Origin: Nectonema munidae
Taxonomy: Eukaryota > Nematomorpha > Nectonematoida > Nectonematidae
Assembly (NCBI GenBank): GCA_030549495.1
Contig: JAUIRK010000894.1
Span: 1,488,001-1,552,000 of the forward strand
Direction: 5' to 3'
DNA: 64,000 nt
This document shows positions 27,682 to 56,279 of the stretch, in pieces. A program made the position numbers and the translations under genes. Positions within the stretch are counted from its first letter, which is position 1. Each line of letters opens with the position of its first letter. The notes beneath the pieces were generated by a model. That model was not told the DNA's origin and did no database searches. It saw only the letters and a program-made list of their open reading frames with translations.

Positions 27682-30025
27682 TATAGTAACACTTTAAAGA
27701 GTTTCCTTAAATAGGGCGAACAATTTTGAGAAGGGTATTTTTGTATTCTAAATTTCAATTAGGTCAAGGGCGTTTTTAATTTTTTTTTTACAGAGAATTT
27801 GTCGCCATAAGAAGAGAACAAAAAATAAGAGTATAAACAATGAAATTATAAAATTAAAGTTTCGTAAATATATTATTATTTTTTACATTGAAAACCATAA
27901 ATATTTTATCTAAGCATATTACCTATCAAAAGCCTTGGAAAAAAGTTATTTTCTATACTAATATATCTATATTTTTTCTTTTTTATGCGTTTTGAATTTA
28001 TTTAATAATTCTTCTCAGGAGACTAAACTAAGATTAAAATCTGGTTGTTGAGTATGGCTCTGTTAAACTACTATGTGTTATCTTTAAAATCTAAAGACAA
28101 CCAATATTAGATTTTTAATAAATCTCTCATCAATTTAGTAAATGATAAATTATAGAAATTTATTTCATGCCTTTCTTAAGTCAAAAAAAAATAATTTACA
28201 GATTTTATCTTAACTTTGTAAATTTTTATATAAGATTTTTCACATTTATTATTGTAATTTTTAAAATGGAGTAATTTTAAAATATCACAGAACTCTTTCT
28301 ATTTTACAAAACATTTTTAATTTCTTAAGGGATTAATTATTTTTTTGTTGTAAATTAATTTTCAACATTTTTTCGCAATAATATAAAATATAAGTATTTT
28401 CTTGGAATATGAATGTCTCCTTGACTACTCAATAATCGAAAATTTATAACGCATTGAAAAGTAAGAAGTATAGGTAATATGGTATAATCAATGAAGCTAA
28501 CCTTTTTTATTATATAAATAAATGGAACTTTTGTTAATATACTAAAAAATAGTTATAAGAAGTCCTGAAGTATCATTTAAACAAATTAAAAATATCCTAA
28601 ATATTTAAAAATTTGCATAAATGATCATTCTATGTTCTTTTACTCTCCAAATTTTTAATATCATTTTGTTTTACCCTTATTTCAATAAAGTATTTTTTAC
28701 TTGATTGACAACTTTTTGCATTCTTTTTTTATTGAATATTTTTTGTTTTCTTTCAAGTTTTCATTTACTAATAGAAGCACAATAGATTCAGAGACAACAG
28801 TGACAAATATATTTATCATTTTTTGTTTTTTATTGTTTTCTTATATTTTAACTTTGTGTATTTTCCAATATACAAAGTTTACCTATTAAATACTTTTCCT
28901 TTATTGAAGAAAATAATTATAAACAAAAAGTTATAAATCTTTTTCATTCAATTCTAAAATAAATTTTGTTTATATAAATAAATCAATTTTATAATTCAAA
29001 TCAATTTAAATGTCAGTATATTGAAATTTCAATTCAAAGAAATAAAAAAGTAATTCATTGGGTTTCGATATAATGAGGTTTTACTGTATCAGCAACTTGT
29101 GTTCAAAATGGAGCTATTAACATTTATGGATGTTTGATATTAATTTATTTTCTTTGAAACTTAGGCGTGTAATAATAAATGATTTTTTTTTAGAAATTTG
29201 TCTACTAAATGAAAGAATCTCCGAAAGTAAGAACATTTTAATATTTAGAATTTTTATTTTAAATCCATTATTTTCTACTCTTTATTGATTAGCGTTACAT
29301 GTGGTTAAATGACTTTTTTAATCTAAATTTTGAATATAATTTATTGGAAGTATTACTAGGTTCATCGAAAAAAACCTAAAATTTTCAATTTGTTATGTAT
29401 ACTGAAACTTGCGTATTTTAATAGATTCGACCAATTTGATTTGTGAAGTTAATTTTGCAGTTAGTTAAATTATTTTTTGGTTAAATGTAGTAATAAATTA
29501 TAATACGCCCTCCTAATTTATTCAAATATTTTACTTTAAAAATGGCTAGCGATGTCTGTGATGAGATCGATGAGTGGAAGAGAAAAAATTCACAAATGTG
29601 TTATCTTTAAAATTATTAAATGTATGAATTTTGGAGGTTATAAAGCAATATTTTTAATAACCCAATATTTTTCCTTTATCAAATTAAGATTTTTCTAGAT
29701 TCAAAATCACTCTCTTGTTCGTAATAAATTTTATCCTGAATTTGTAATTTTGATAAACAATCTACATAAAAGTGGTAAGTTTTTGCATCTTCATCTAGTA
29801 AAGTTATTTCTGATATTTCTTCTGTTATTTTTTTTCGCGTTAAGATACTGTTTAAAATTTTTGTTGTTGAAGTAAAACTTTACATCCTCACTACTACAAT
29901 TCAAATAATTTTTTTAGTTCCTTCCGACTCTAGACATTAGTTTTATTGCAATCACTTTCTTGATTCAAAACTTTCATGTAATAGTTATTTTTTTGATCAA
30001 AAATTCACTTTCTTTTTCACTTTAA

Positions 30026-30079
30026 ATGAATATCGTTGGAACGAGGATTCAAGTAATTGTAAACACAATTTTTGAAAAT
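30026..30079 (+). CDS. SPOUT1: Putative SPOUT1 exon 1, duplicate in unit 1
   Basis: An ATG directly preceded by an in-frame TAA opens 18 codons (MNIVGTRIQVIVNTIFEN) ending at a consensus donor GTGAGT in phase 0, the phase that exon 2 needs. I do not recognise family similarity in this leader, so it rests on donor quality, phase and total length only. Confidence 0.4.
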
Positions 30080-30615
30080 GTGAGTTCCTACCTCTTGGAA
30101 ATCGTTTTCAGTACTTCTTCAGAATTTGCGCAAAAAAATTTACCAAAAGATTTTTGTTTTTGTCTTTTCGTATTTTTTCCGCTTCCCATAGTTTGTCCAA
30201 AACTGTTTATAAACATGCTAACGCGCAGTATGGAAGATGTGTATGAAACATGTTTATAATAGCAATGATGAATTACCATATGAAAACAAAGTGATTAAAA
30301 GAAATAAGATTATTCGTAAACAATGTTATTACAATGCCTTTTAGAAACGCTTAGATTGAAACCTACAATAATTATTATTATGCATGATCTTATTTTCTAA
30401 AAAAATACAATACCGTAAACAACGACGAATTTCGGGCTTCCCTCTGCACTCTGCTAGCAATGTTTTTATTTTCTTCTCTTTTCTACCTTTCCTGGTGTGA
30501 TTTAGAATTAGTTATATCTTTAAAGTGTATATTTTATTTTCTTATTTTTAAGTTTTTAAATTTTATCTTATCAAGCTTTTTTCAAAATAAATGAACGATA
30601 AATATTTTTATTTAG

Positions 30616-30703
30616 TCTTGCAAAAAAGTAAAGTCAGAGAAGAAAAAGAAGCATTCAGATAAGAAGAAGAGCAAGAATTTAAATGGTCATGAAAAAAATA
30701 AAG
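30616..30703 (+). CDS. SPOUT1: SPOUT1 exon 2, duplicate in unit 1
   Basis: 88 bp with acceptor TTATTTAG and donor GTAAAT, identical to 33132-33219. It encodes SCKKVKSEKKKKHSDKKKSK and on to HEKNK, the lysine-rich N-terminal region typical of SPOUT1. It enters in phase 0 and leaves with one base over. Including both copies in one mRNA would shift the frame and reach a stop in the second copy, so only one can be used per transcript. Confidence 0.7.
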
Positions 30704-31068
30704 GTAAATCTATCTAAAATTTATCATCAAAGACCAATGGGTGGGTATGTCCTTTATGATGAGTTAAGGAAAAGTCTTTAAAAAACTTTTCATATATTTG
30801 AGGAGAGGGGGGAGGGGTGTGATTATGGGAGGGAGTGGGTGCTGTTACCCCATTAAATAAGTTCTTTCAAACGTGTATCGCATATCATCTATTAAAAAAC
30901 GTATATGTTAATTATATCAAAGTCGTAAGCTATTGATTCTTTTTTAAGCGTGCTTAATAAATTTGAAAAACACCAATTCGATATAAAAAAAACTAAAAAG
31001 CTTATTTTAGTCACTAAGCTATTGATATAGACTATTCTATTAATATCTTTCCTTAATATTGCTATTTT

Positions 31069-31248
31069 TTAATGAAATCCTTCGTTGTCTACAACTCTGA
31101 TCTGGATGCCTAGATTAGAAAGTTTCGTGTGTGCTTCCAACAAAAGACCTTCCTTGCTCATAGTTGAACAAATCACAACAATTCTGCTTTCTGAAAGCAA
31201 ATACCGCATGGCGCGTTTTAAAGTATAGTTTTGAAAGTGGGTTTCCAT
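31069..31248 (-). CDS. Unknown 59-codon ORF, unit 1 of the duplication
   Basis: Minus-strand ATG (31248) to TAA (31069). It begins METHFQNYTLKRAMRYLLSE, has a hydrophobic middle (SRIVVICSTMSKEGLLLE) and ends IRVVDNEGFH. Local GC is higher than the surroundings. I do not recognise a family. An in-frame stop lies just upstream, so if real it is a small protein or a terminal piece. It could equally be chance or a transposon fragment. Confidence 0.25.
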   Translation of the reverse strand: METHFQNYTLKRAMRYLLSESRIVVICSTMSKEGLLLEAHTKLSNLGIQIRVVDNEGFH

Positions 31249-32159
31249 ATTTTCCCGAAAACATTAATCTACGATCTAATTTTTGATCTTCGAACTGTTC
31301 GATATGTATGACGCTAGCTTTGTATACTACCGTACTGACAAGTAGTTAATGGTGAATTTGTCATAACAGTATTCGAGAGTTATTTAAATCGAAAGATAAT
31401 GATAAACAAAATGTTATAAGATCTTGTTGTTGTTATTAGCCTAGATTAATTTTGTTTATATAAGTAAATCAATTTTATAATTCAAATCAATTTAAATGTC
31501 AGTATATTGAAATATTCAATTCAAAGAAATAAAATACTCTCATTGGGTTTCGTATATAATGAGGTTTTACTTTCGTATCAGCAACTTGTGTTCAAAATGG
31601 AGCTATTAACCATTTATGGATGTTTGATATTAATGTGCTTATTTTCTTTGAAACTTATGGCGTGTAATAATAAATGATTTTTTTTAAGATAATTTGATCT
31701 ACTAATAATGTAAATGAGTTAGATCCTTGATGAACATTTTAGATATTTAGAATTTTTAATTTTAAATCCATTATTTTCTACTCTTTATTGATTAGCGTTA
31801 CATGTGGTTAAATGACTTTTTTAATCTAAATTTTGATATATAATTTATTGGAAAGTATTACTAGGTTCATCGGGAAAAAACCTAAAATTTTCAATTTGTT
31901 ATGTATACTGAAACTTGCGTATTTTAATAGATTCGACCAATTTGATTTGTGAAGTTAATTTTGCAGTTAGTTAAATTATTTTTTGGTTAAATGTAGTAAT
32001 AAATTATAATACGCACTCCTAATTTATTCAAATATTTTACTTTAAAAATGGCTAGCGATGTCTGTAATGAGATCGATGAGTGGAAGAGGAAAAATTCACA
32101 AATGTGTTATCTTTAAAATTATTAAATGTATGAATTTTGGAGTTTATAAAGCAATATTT

Positions 32160-32411
32160 TTAATAACCCAATATTTTTCCTTTATCAAATATTAAGATTT
32201 TTCTAGATTCAAAATCACTCTCTTGTTCGTAATAAATTTTATCCTGAATTTTTAATTTTGATAAACAATCTACATAAAAGTGGTAAGTTTTTGCATCTTC
32301 ATCTAGTAAAGTTATTTCTGATATTTCTTCCGTTATTTTTTTCGCGTTAAGATACTGTTTAAAATTTATGTTGTAGAAGTAAAACTTAACATCCTCACTA
32401 CTACAATTCAA
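32160..32411 (-). CDS. Unknown minus-strand open frame, 83 codons
   Basis: It reads SEDVKFYFYNINFKQYLNAK, then DAKTYHFYVDCLSKLK, and ends KILIFDKGKILGY. There is no ATG start; it begins at TTG, and upstream sequence in frame has stops. The equivalent in unit 1 (29655-29900) is broken by two small indels. It is unrecognised: possibly an old coding exon or transposon piece, possibly chance. Confidence 0.2.
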   Translation of the reverse strand: MNCSSEDVKFYFYNINFKQYLNAKKITEEISEITLLDEDAKTYHFYVDCLSKLKIQDKIYYEQESDFESRKILIFDKGKILGY

Positions 32412-32532
32412 ATAATTTTATTAGTTCCTTCCGACTCTAGATATTAGTTTTATTGCAATCACTTTCTTGATTCAAAACTTTCATGTAATAGTTATTTTTT
32501 TGATCAAAAATTCACTTTCTTTTTCACTTTAA

Positions 32533-50482
<17,950 letters not shown>

Positions 50483-50493
50483 TGCTTTTAGTG

Positions 50494-50499
50494 AATAAA
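50494..50499 (+). promoter_or_regulatory. Possible SPOUT1 polyadenylation signal
   Basis: AATAAA 12 bp after the stop codon. Another lies at 50807-50812 inside a MITE. Neither is decisive in AT-rich DNA. Confidence 0.3.
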
Positions 50500-50705
50500 T
50501 CGTTGCATTACTTCGTTCATTTCATCTTGCAGCTAACTGATAGCTCGGTGACCCCAAATACTAAGAATAGTTGGCATAAATCATTAATATTTACTCAAAC
50601 TTCTAGCATTGATGACACCCTACTTTCCTTACTTTTCCAATCTCTGTATTGTACGATAGAAAAGTTGAAGTTATCATTTTTGTGAAAGATTTTTATTCAC
50701 ATTAA

Positions 50706-50842
50706 CCCTTTCGTGACCACTTACCAGTGTATCATATATGATACATAAACAATTTTACCTTCGCCTGCATCTTCAAATAGTTTTGTATATGAATCTTCTG
50801 CTTTTTAATAAATATCGTCTGATTTTTCTTGTCACGAAAGGG
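50706..50842. mobile_element. piggyBac-type MITE, 137 bp, TTAA target
   Basis: CCCTTTCGTGAC on the left and GTCACGAAAGGG on the right are perfect inverted repeats. TTAA flanks both ends (50702-50705, 50843-50846), the exact piggyBac target. The element is too short to code. Confidence 0.9.
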
Positions 50843-50846
50843 TTAA

Positions 50847-53800
50847 ACATAAAAGTTATATACACTTCATTTAAAATATATAGCATTTTAGTTTGAGGTA
50901 TTGATTCTTTATAAATTCCTTACACTGCTTCAAATTTCGTTGATCCGACAATTCACAATCCAACAAGAAGTGAGACAAAAAGTGTTAGATAAACAAGGTC
51001 TGACAGTACACACATATTAATCCATATTCTTTCAGTGTAGCTTAGCGCTTAATTTTAGAAAGATTAAACTTAAGCAAATATTTTATTATATTTTTTCATT
51101 CGTTTAATTGAAAATCCTTTTGTTGTCTTGGATCTAATTCTTTTTCCTTCAATTGCTAATACTGTGATAAAAATATACCAAGATGATATATGTTTTGTAT
51201 TCGTTTCCTTGAATTGTTTAATATATTTCAAGGTCGAGAGAGGCTGTTAGACCAATGTAATCTTGTTCGCTCGCTAAGCTCTCTTTGATACCCAGATAGC
51301 GTAATAATTGCTAAATTTTTAAAATTTCTACTTCATTTACATGAAACTTCGTATCCTTTTTTATCGTGTGTTGCAAAAATGTTTGCTTGTGAAACTGTTG
51401 TCTCACTCAATTCTTTACTTCCAAAATTCAAACGTCTTTTTTTGAATAATTTTTGATGTGAAAAGGCATACTTCTTCTAAAACAGCCAACTTTTTTCTAT
51501 TTGGAAAACTTAAACAATATAAAATTTGAAGGAAAATGACTGTTTAAAAATGAATTTATTTAACAACTTTTGAAAAGTTAGACTATCAAGCGGTGTACAG
51601 CGTAGATGTGGAGAAATTTGCCATTTTTGTTGATTATCTGAAATTGACTTTCAATCCAAAAGTAAATACAATCGTCCTTGATAAGTCGATATGATCTTAT
51701 AGTGCTGCTTCCACTTTCTAAAACTTTATATAAAACACGGTTAAACATATCATTTTTTTTCTTGTAGAAAATTTGGATTAAACGAAAGCAATAAATTTTG
51801 TATATTGTCTATACCAGAGATCTCAAATGACCGGTGGCCCCATTTCGAATCTTTACACTTTTTGCATTTGGGATAAAAATCATAATTAAAAGCAACAATA
51901 CCTGAATAAAATACTTAAAAAGGTTCAGATGAAGTTTTTGTTCTTAATTATTCTTCAAATCCAATCTCATTGAAAGCAAGAATTATTTAAAGCAATAAAT
52001 ACCGAAAAATTCTATTTATAATCTTTTGTTGCAAATAATTCACACTAATCATCATCATCCATTCGCTCGATTTCTGTTAATAAATAACTCACCGGCTAAA
52101 TTGGGAAAAAGTGCTAACTCAAGTAGACTTTTAGAAAGACAAAATAAAATTTTGAAAAGACTAATTAGAATTGCCGCAAGAAGAAATATAAAATGAAAAT
52201 CTTATACTCTTTATAAAAATTACATATATTGCATACTCGGCTTTAAATAGGACATTTACTCTTTGCTCAAAATCAAGTTTAACAATTTTTTCCTAGACTT
52301 TATGATATACGAAAAACAAACCAAAATTCTTAAAAAAAAGAAAAAAAAGTTTATAACTAAAGAAGGAATAATTGAATTTTATTCCAAATTCAAGTATACT
52401 TCGTCTCTAATGTAATAAAGCATGCGGTATAAACATTTATATTCGCTTATACAACCTGTGAAGCAAAAATATTTCAGGTAAAATAAATTTTATTTTTTTA
52501 ATCGCATCTCGGAATTATTGCGAATCTTTAGTATTTACTAAAGAAAAAAAACTGGTTTACCTTCTTTGTGAGCTTGGAGTAAAAATGAAATGTCTTCATG
52601 GAATACAATTTGATAAAGAGAGAGCTTATTGATAGACTTTTCCATCAGATTCGTGCACAGTTTTCCCCTGAATTTAACCATAAAAAGTATGAACTAATAA
52701 AGATGATAGGAGATATAAAATTAATTTAATGACCGAAATGACTGTTTGTCTCAGTAAAATCCGGACTGACAAATTAACTAATAAACAACTAAATACGTGA
52801 ACCTGAGTCGTAAGGATCAAAGCAAAGTATAAAGAGAAAAAATAAACTAGTATGGAAATTTCTTTAAGTTAACTTTTAATAACATGTAAAGTTCGTTTTT
52901 AAAGCCTTAATTAAAAAAAGTCCACGGCAAAATGGGTTCCACCAAAGCGCTAATTTATTACTTTTTTAATAATTAGCTATAGACATTCTACGATACAAAA
53001 TTGGATGGATGAATAATAATTCTTTTTGTCAAGGGATGAATCAAAAGTTATGTGCTTAAATCCTGTTAAAAATTAAGCTCTTATACATTTATTGATGTCA
53101 AAAGTTATACTATTATATTTCATTGCAAAAATCATATCTAAATATAGGTCCATGGAAAAATATACCTAATGGAAATATTATTGAAAAAACAATTTGAAAA
53201 CTTTTTCGTTAAGATATCCTCACCTTTCAAATCAATTAGGGACACACTTTTCTCGCATTATCATTATTTCATTCGCAATATACTTATACATTTGATAAAG
53301 GAGATTAAACTCTGAAGCTGTAGTTATGTTTTTTTAAAAAACAATAAACTTTCCAATTTTCTTATCATATATATTTTTCAACAATTTATAAATGGCATAC
53401 CTGTCAAATGTATAATTTCTTTTATTTTTGAATTTATTTTATTTTTACTATCTTTCATGGTATATAACGAAAGTGAAATATCCTATTTTCAAATATGAAC
53501 AATACTTATTCATTTCACTTTTCAAAATAAATTATTTATTTATCAATTTTTTATAGGGTCTTGCTTTATCGAAAAATTTGGGCAAGGGGAAGTAAATTTT
53601 GTGATTTATTTTAAATCACTTTTTTCCCAATTATTATATTTACATTTTTGTTAAGGTTTTTATAGCAAAAAAATCATTTTATGATGAAAATGATAATTTG
53701 ACTTTAAATTTATACTTTAACAAAGGATATTATAAACATAAAAATGAATTTTAAAATCTACTAAGCAAAATTTCCTTTAAAATGTTTGAAATTATTTTGG

Positions 53801-56088
53801 TTGACAAAAAAATCAAAGATAAAAAAAGTAAAAAAAAATATTTATTTTTAAAAATGGATATGAGTGTGGTGGGAGGGGGGTGATTTCTTCCCATTGCCCC
53901 CTATAATAAAGCCTCTTTTGTAACAAACTAAATAACAGTGCCACGAAGAGCACAAAGCCGAAATGGGGAGGGATAGAACACGCAAGAATATTTAACAAAG
54001 CAAGGAATTCTCTTTTTAAGGATTTAGTTCTGAAAAAAAATATATAAATATATATAATCTGAAGAAAAGAAATGTATTGATTGAGGAATTAAATTTAATA
54101 ATGTTATAAGGTTTAATTTTCCTTTGATTATTATAATTCACAACGACCATATGTGCTGTTCTTTCTATTTTAATTGAAGACTTTCTTGCATTTTTGTCAA
54201 GTTAGTGATCGTAATGTGAGAATTTTTTGTCCAAAAAATTTATCCAATCAAAAAATTAAATTATTCATAATTGGCTTATTTTATAAGGGTTCGTAAAAAA
54301 CCGAATTATTCCGAATTCAAGTATACTTTGTAGCTAATGTAATAAAGCGTGAGGTATATACTACATACATATTAGCTTATGCAACCTGATATATTTATTT
54401 CAGAAAAATCAAAATAGAGGAAAATTAAATAAATTCACTTCATAGATTTTGTAGTCATCTTATTTGAATTGATTGGAACTTTCAATAAATGGAAAACGAA
54501 GTATTTAAAATGGAAAAGCAAAATTAAAATGAACAAAGACAAATATAAATTGAAATGAACGAATTAAAAATGAAAAAAGATGCAATGAAATAACGAAAAA
54601 GGACGCAATTATTGTGAAATTGGTCTGTCTATATTGCAATATTGATTTATCAACATCAAATTTTATCGTCATGAGGAAAAAGAACCTCAGAATTTTTAAT
54701 TATTCTTCAAAGCAATACTTCTGCTCTAAGTTTTTCCGGAATTCTCAATGAAATTTCAGACTTGTCCACAAAATCTAATGGGCTTTTGAGTGAATCACTC
54801 CCAAATTTGTTAATTTTTGCCAAATGACTTATTTCTGCAAAAATTAGGTTGCTGCTTTTGCTCCCTAAAAGAGTCAAAAATTTGCAAATTTGTTCGATTT
54901 CGATTAAGCACAATTTTTACGAACCGGTCTTCTAAATTTTTAATTATAACACAACAAGTTTTTTTTCTAATTTGAAGACGTGGCAAATGTTTGCACGAAA
55001 GAATGTCACTAGCTATTGCTACAAAGTTTTGCTATAATATTAGATTGTGTAGTAAAGCAATGCGATTATTTTTCTAATTGAACAAAAATTATGTGCATTT
55101 CTTTGAACTGAAAACTCAAGTGCTTATTCTAAAATTGATCACAAAATTTAATATACTGTAAACACTCGCGTTTATTCCGCCCTTTCTTACCAGAATTAAT
55201 TGGCTAAAAACGGGGGTGCGTGGTATCCCTGTAAACATAATTTAACCGAAGGAAAAAAATGTGAAATAGATATAGATTAATCCCTTGAAAACTATTTGGT
55301 TTGTTCCTGAAAATAATAGATTATGATTGGGTAGCGCATATACACGTTAGCGGATTAAACACGAGTGGGTATGCTTTGATATAATTACATAAATTCAGTA
55401 AAAATAATTTGTTTCAACAAATATAGGAAAAATCAAGCTTATGTATATATTTTTATTTTAAGGTATTTAATTGGTGGATATCTTGATACATTTTGTTGGT
55501 TTTTTAAAAAAAATTAACTTTATAATAATTGGAAAATTTTTTATCCAATCAAGAGAAAACATAAATGAATATTCTCATTTTGGATTTTAACTATGCAAGA
55601 TAGTCAGTGATGTTCACTAAGAAAATTTGTTGGTGTATTCATTCTGCCAAAACTCTTCTCACACCAACATTTTTGTTTAATATGCCTAAACTTAAATTCT
55701 TTACTACGCTAGTGCAACTCTTTATGCTTATTGGTTGATTTTACTCCATTGATTGATTATTTTTTGGCATAGCACGTAAATTTTTAAGATATAAATTATA
55801 TATATTTTGCAATTGTACTTAAATATCCAAAACAGCTTAAACAGAAATGAGTTTTTGCCAAGTATAAAACATCTCGGAAATTTTAGTAACATGATCCATC
55901 ACAATGCTGTCACTCAAGATGATTGAAGTATTGAAATAGTATGCTATTGGACGTTGTATGCTTTATTGAATATTTTAAAAAAGACTTGGCGTAATAAGTA
56001 CAAGATTTACCCACATTCTAAAGAAAGAGCAATGCGATCATTTCATTTGTGGTATATAATGAACTATGTTAGAGTTGAAAAAAATGAA
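50847..56088. other. Intergenic AT-rich sequence
   Basis: No gene was recognised. The minus open frame 54707-54913 (SEISLRIPEKLRAEVLL end) has no family I know. A GC-richer patch at 55160-55235 (AACACTCGCGTTTATTCCGC) may be a transposon end. Confidence 0.5.
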
Positions 56089-56279
56089 TCACTCTACTTC
56101 CTGTCTAGGTAGCTGAAGGTCAGGTCTTTTTTGTGCTTTGACTTGAATATCGTCTGTTTCATCAGTTTTATTGGAGTGGAAGGTTGTAGCTTCTGGCAGA
56201 TGCATAATAAGTGGAATTCGTTGACGGGAAGGAATTTTCCAAAGGTCCTCAATTTCATTTTTCCGCGTAACTCTAAACA
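56089..56279 (-). CDS. Candidate further exon of the PAS gene
   Basis: An acceptor TCTAAG opens a frame VTRKNEIEDLWKIPSRQRIP, LIMHLPEATTFHSNKTDE and KAQKRPDLQLPRQEVE to a TGA at 56089. Its balanced, non-AT codon use stands out. It enters with two bases, which fits the 60857 donor. Alternatively it ends at GAA|GTAGAG (56098) as an internal exon. I do not recognise the sequence, and it could belong to a separate gene. Confidence 0.4.

Larger units (their letters stand above)
23334..30025. other. Intergenic region between zinc transporter and SPOUT1
   Basis: It holds a foldback-like element (23975-24486), a piggyBac-like MITE relative (24628-24765), a hAT MITE (25190-25730), a hAT element with transposase remnant (26482-27681) and the first half of the SPOUT1 5' duplication from 28911. 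Between 27690 and 28900 I see only AT-rich sequence. Confidence 0.6.
28911..31398. repeat. Tandem duplication, unit 1
   Basis: About 2.49 kb, highly similar to 31399-34038. It begins with AATTTTGTTTATATA- and AACAAA-rich sequence and ends TTATTTAAATCGAAAGA. It includes putative SPOUT1 exons 1 and 2. It lacks about 97 bp present in unit 2 near 33317-33413; the gap falls between short CATATTT direct repeats. Confidence 0.9.

Noticed and set aside
29060-29090. Tigger-like end (TACAGTAAAACCTC in reverse), repeated at 31545-31570
   Set aside because: No partner terminus found; too little to call an element.
29542-29610. ATG with good context opening MASDVCDEIDEWKRKNSQM (also in unit 2 at 32048) as SPOUT1 exon 1
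   Set aside because: Neither possible donor after it leaves phase 0, which exon 2 requires; the GTGAGT-ended exon at 30026/32533 fits.
54707-54913. Minus-strand open frame ending LRIPEKLRAEVLL
   Set aside because: Looks somewhat coding but has no recognisable motif or splice context; left as unexplained.
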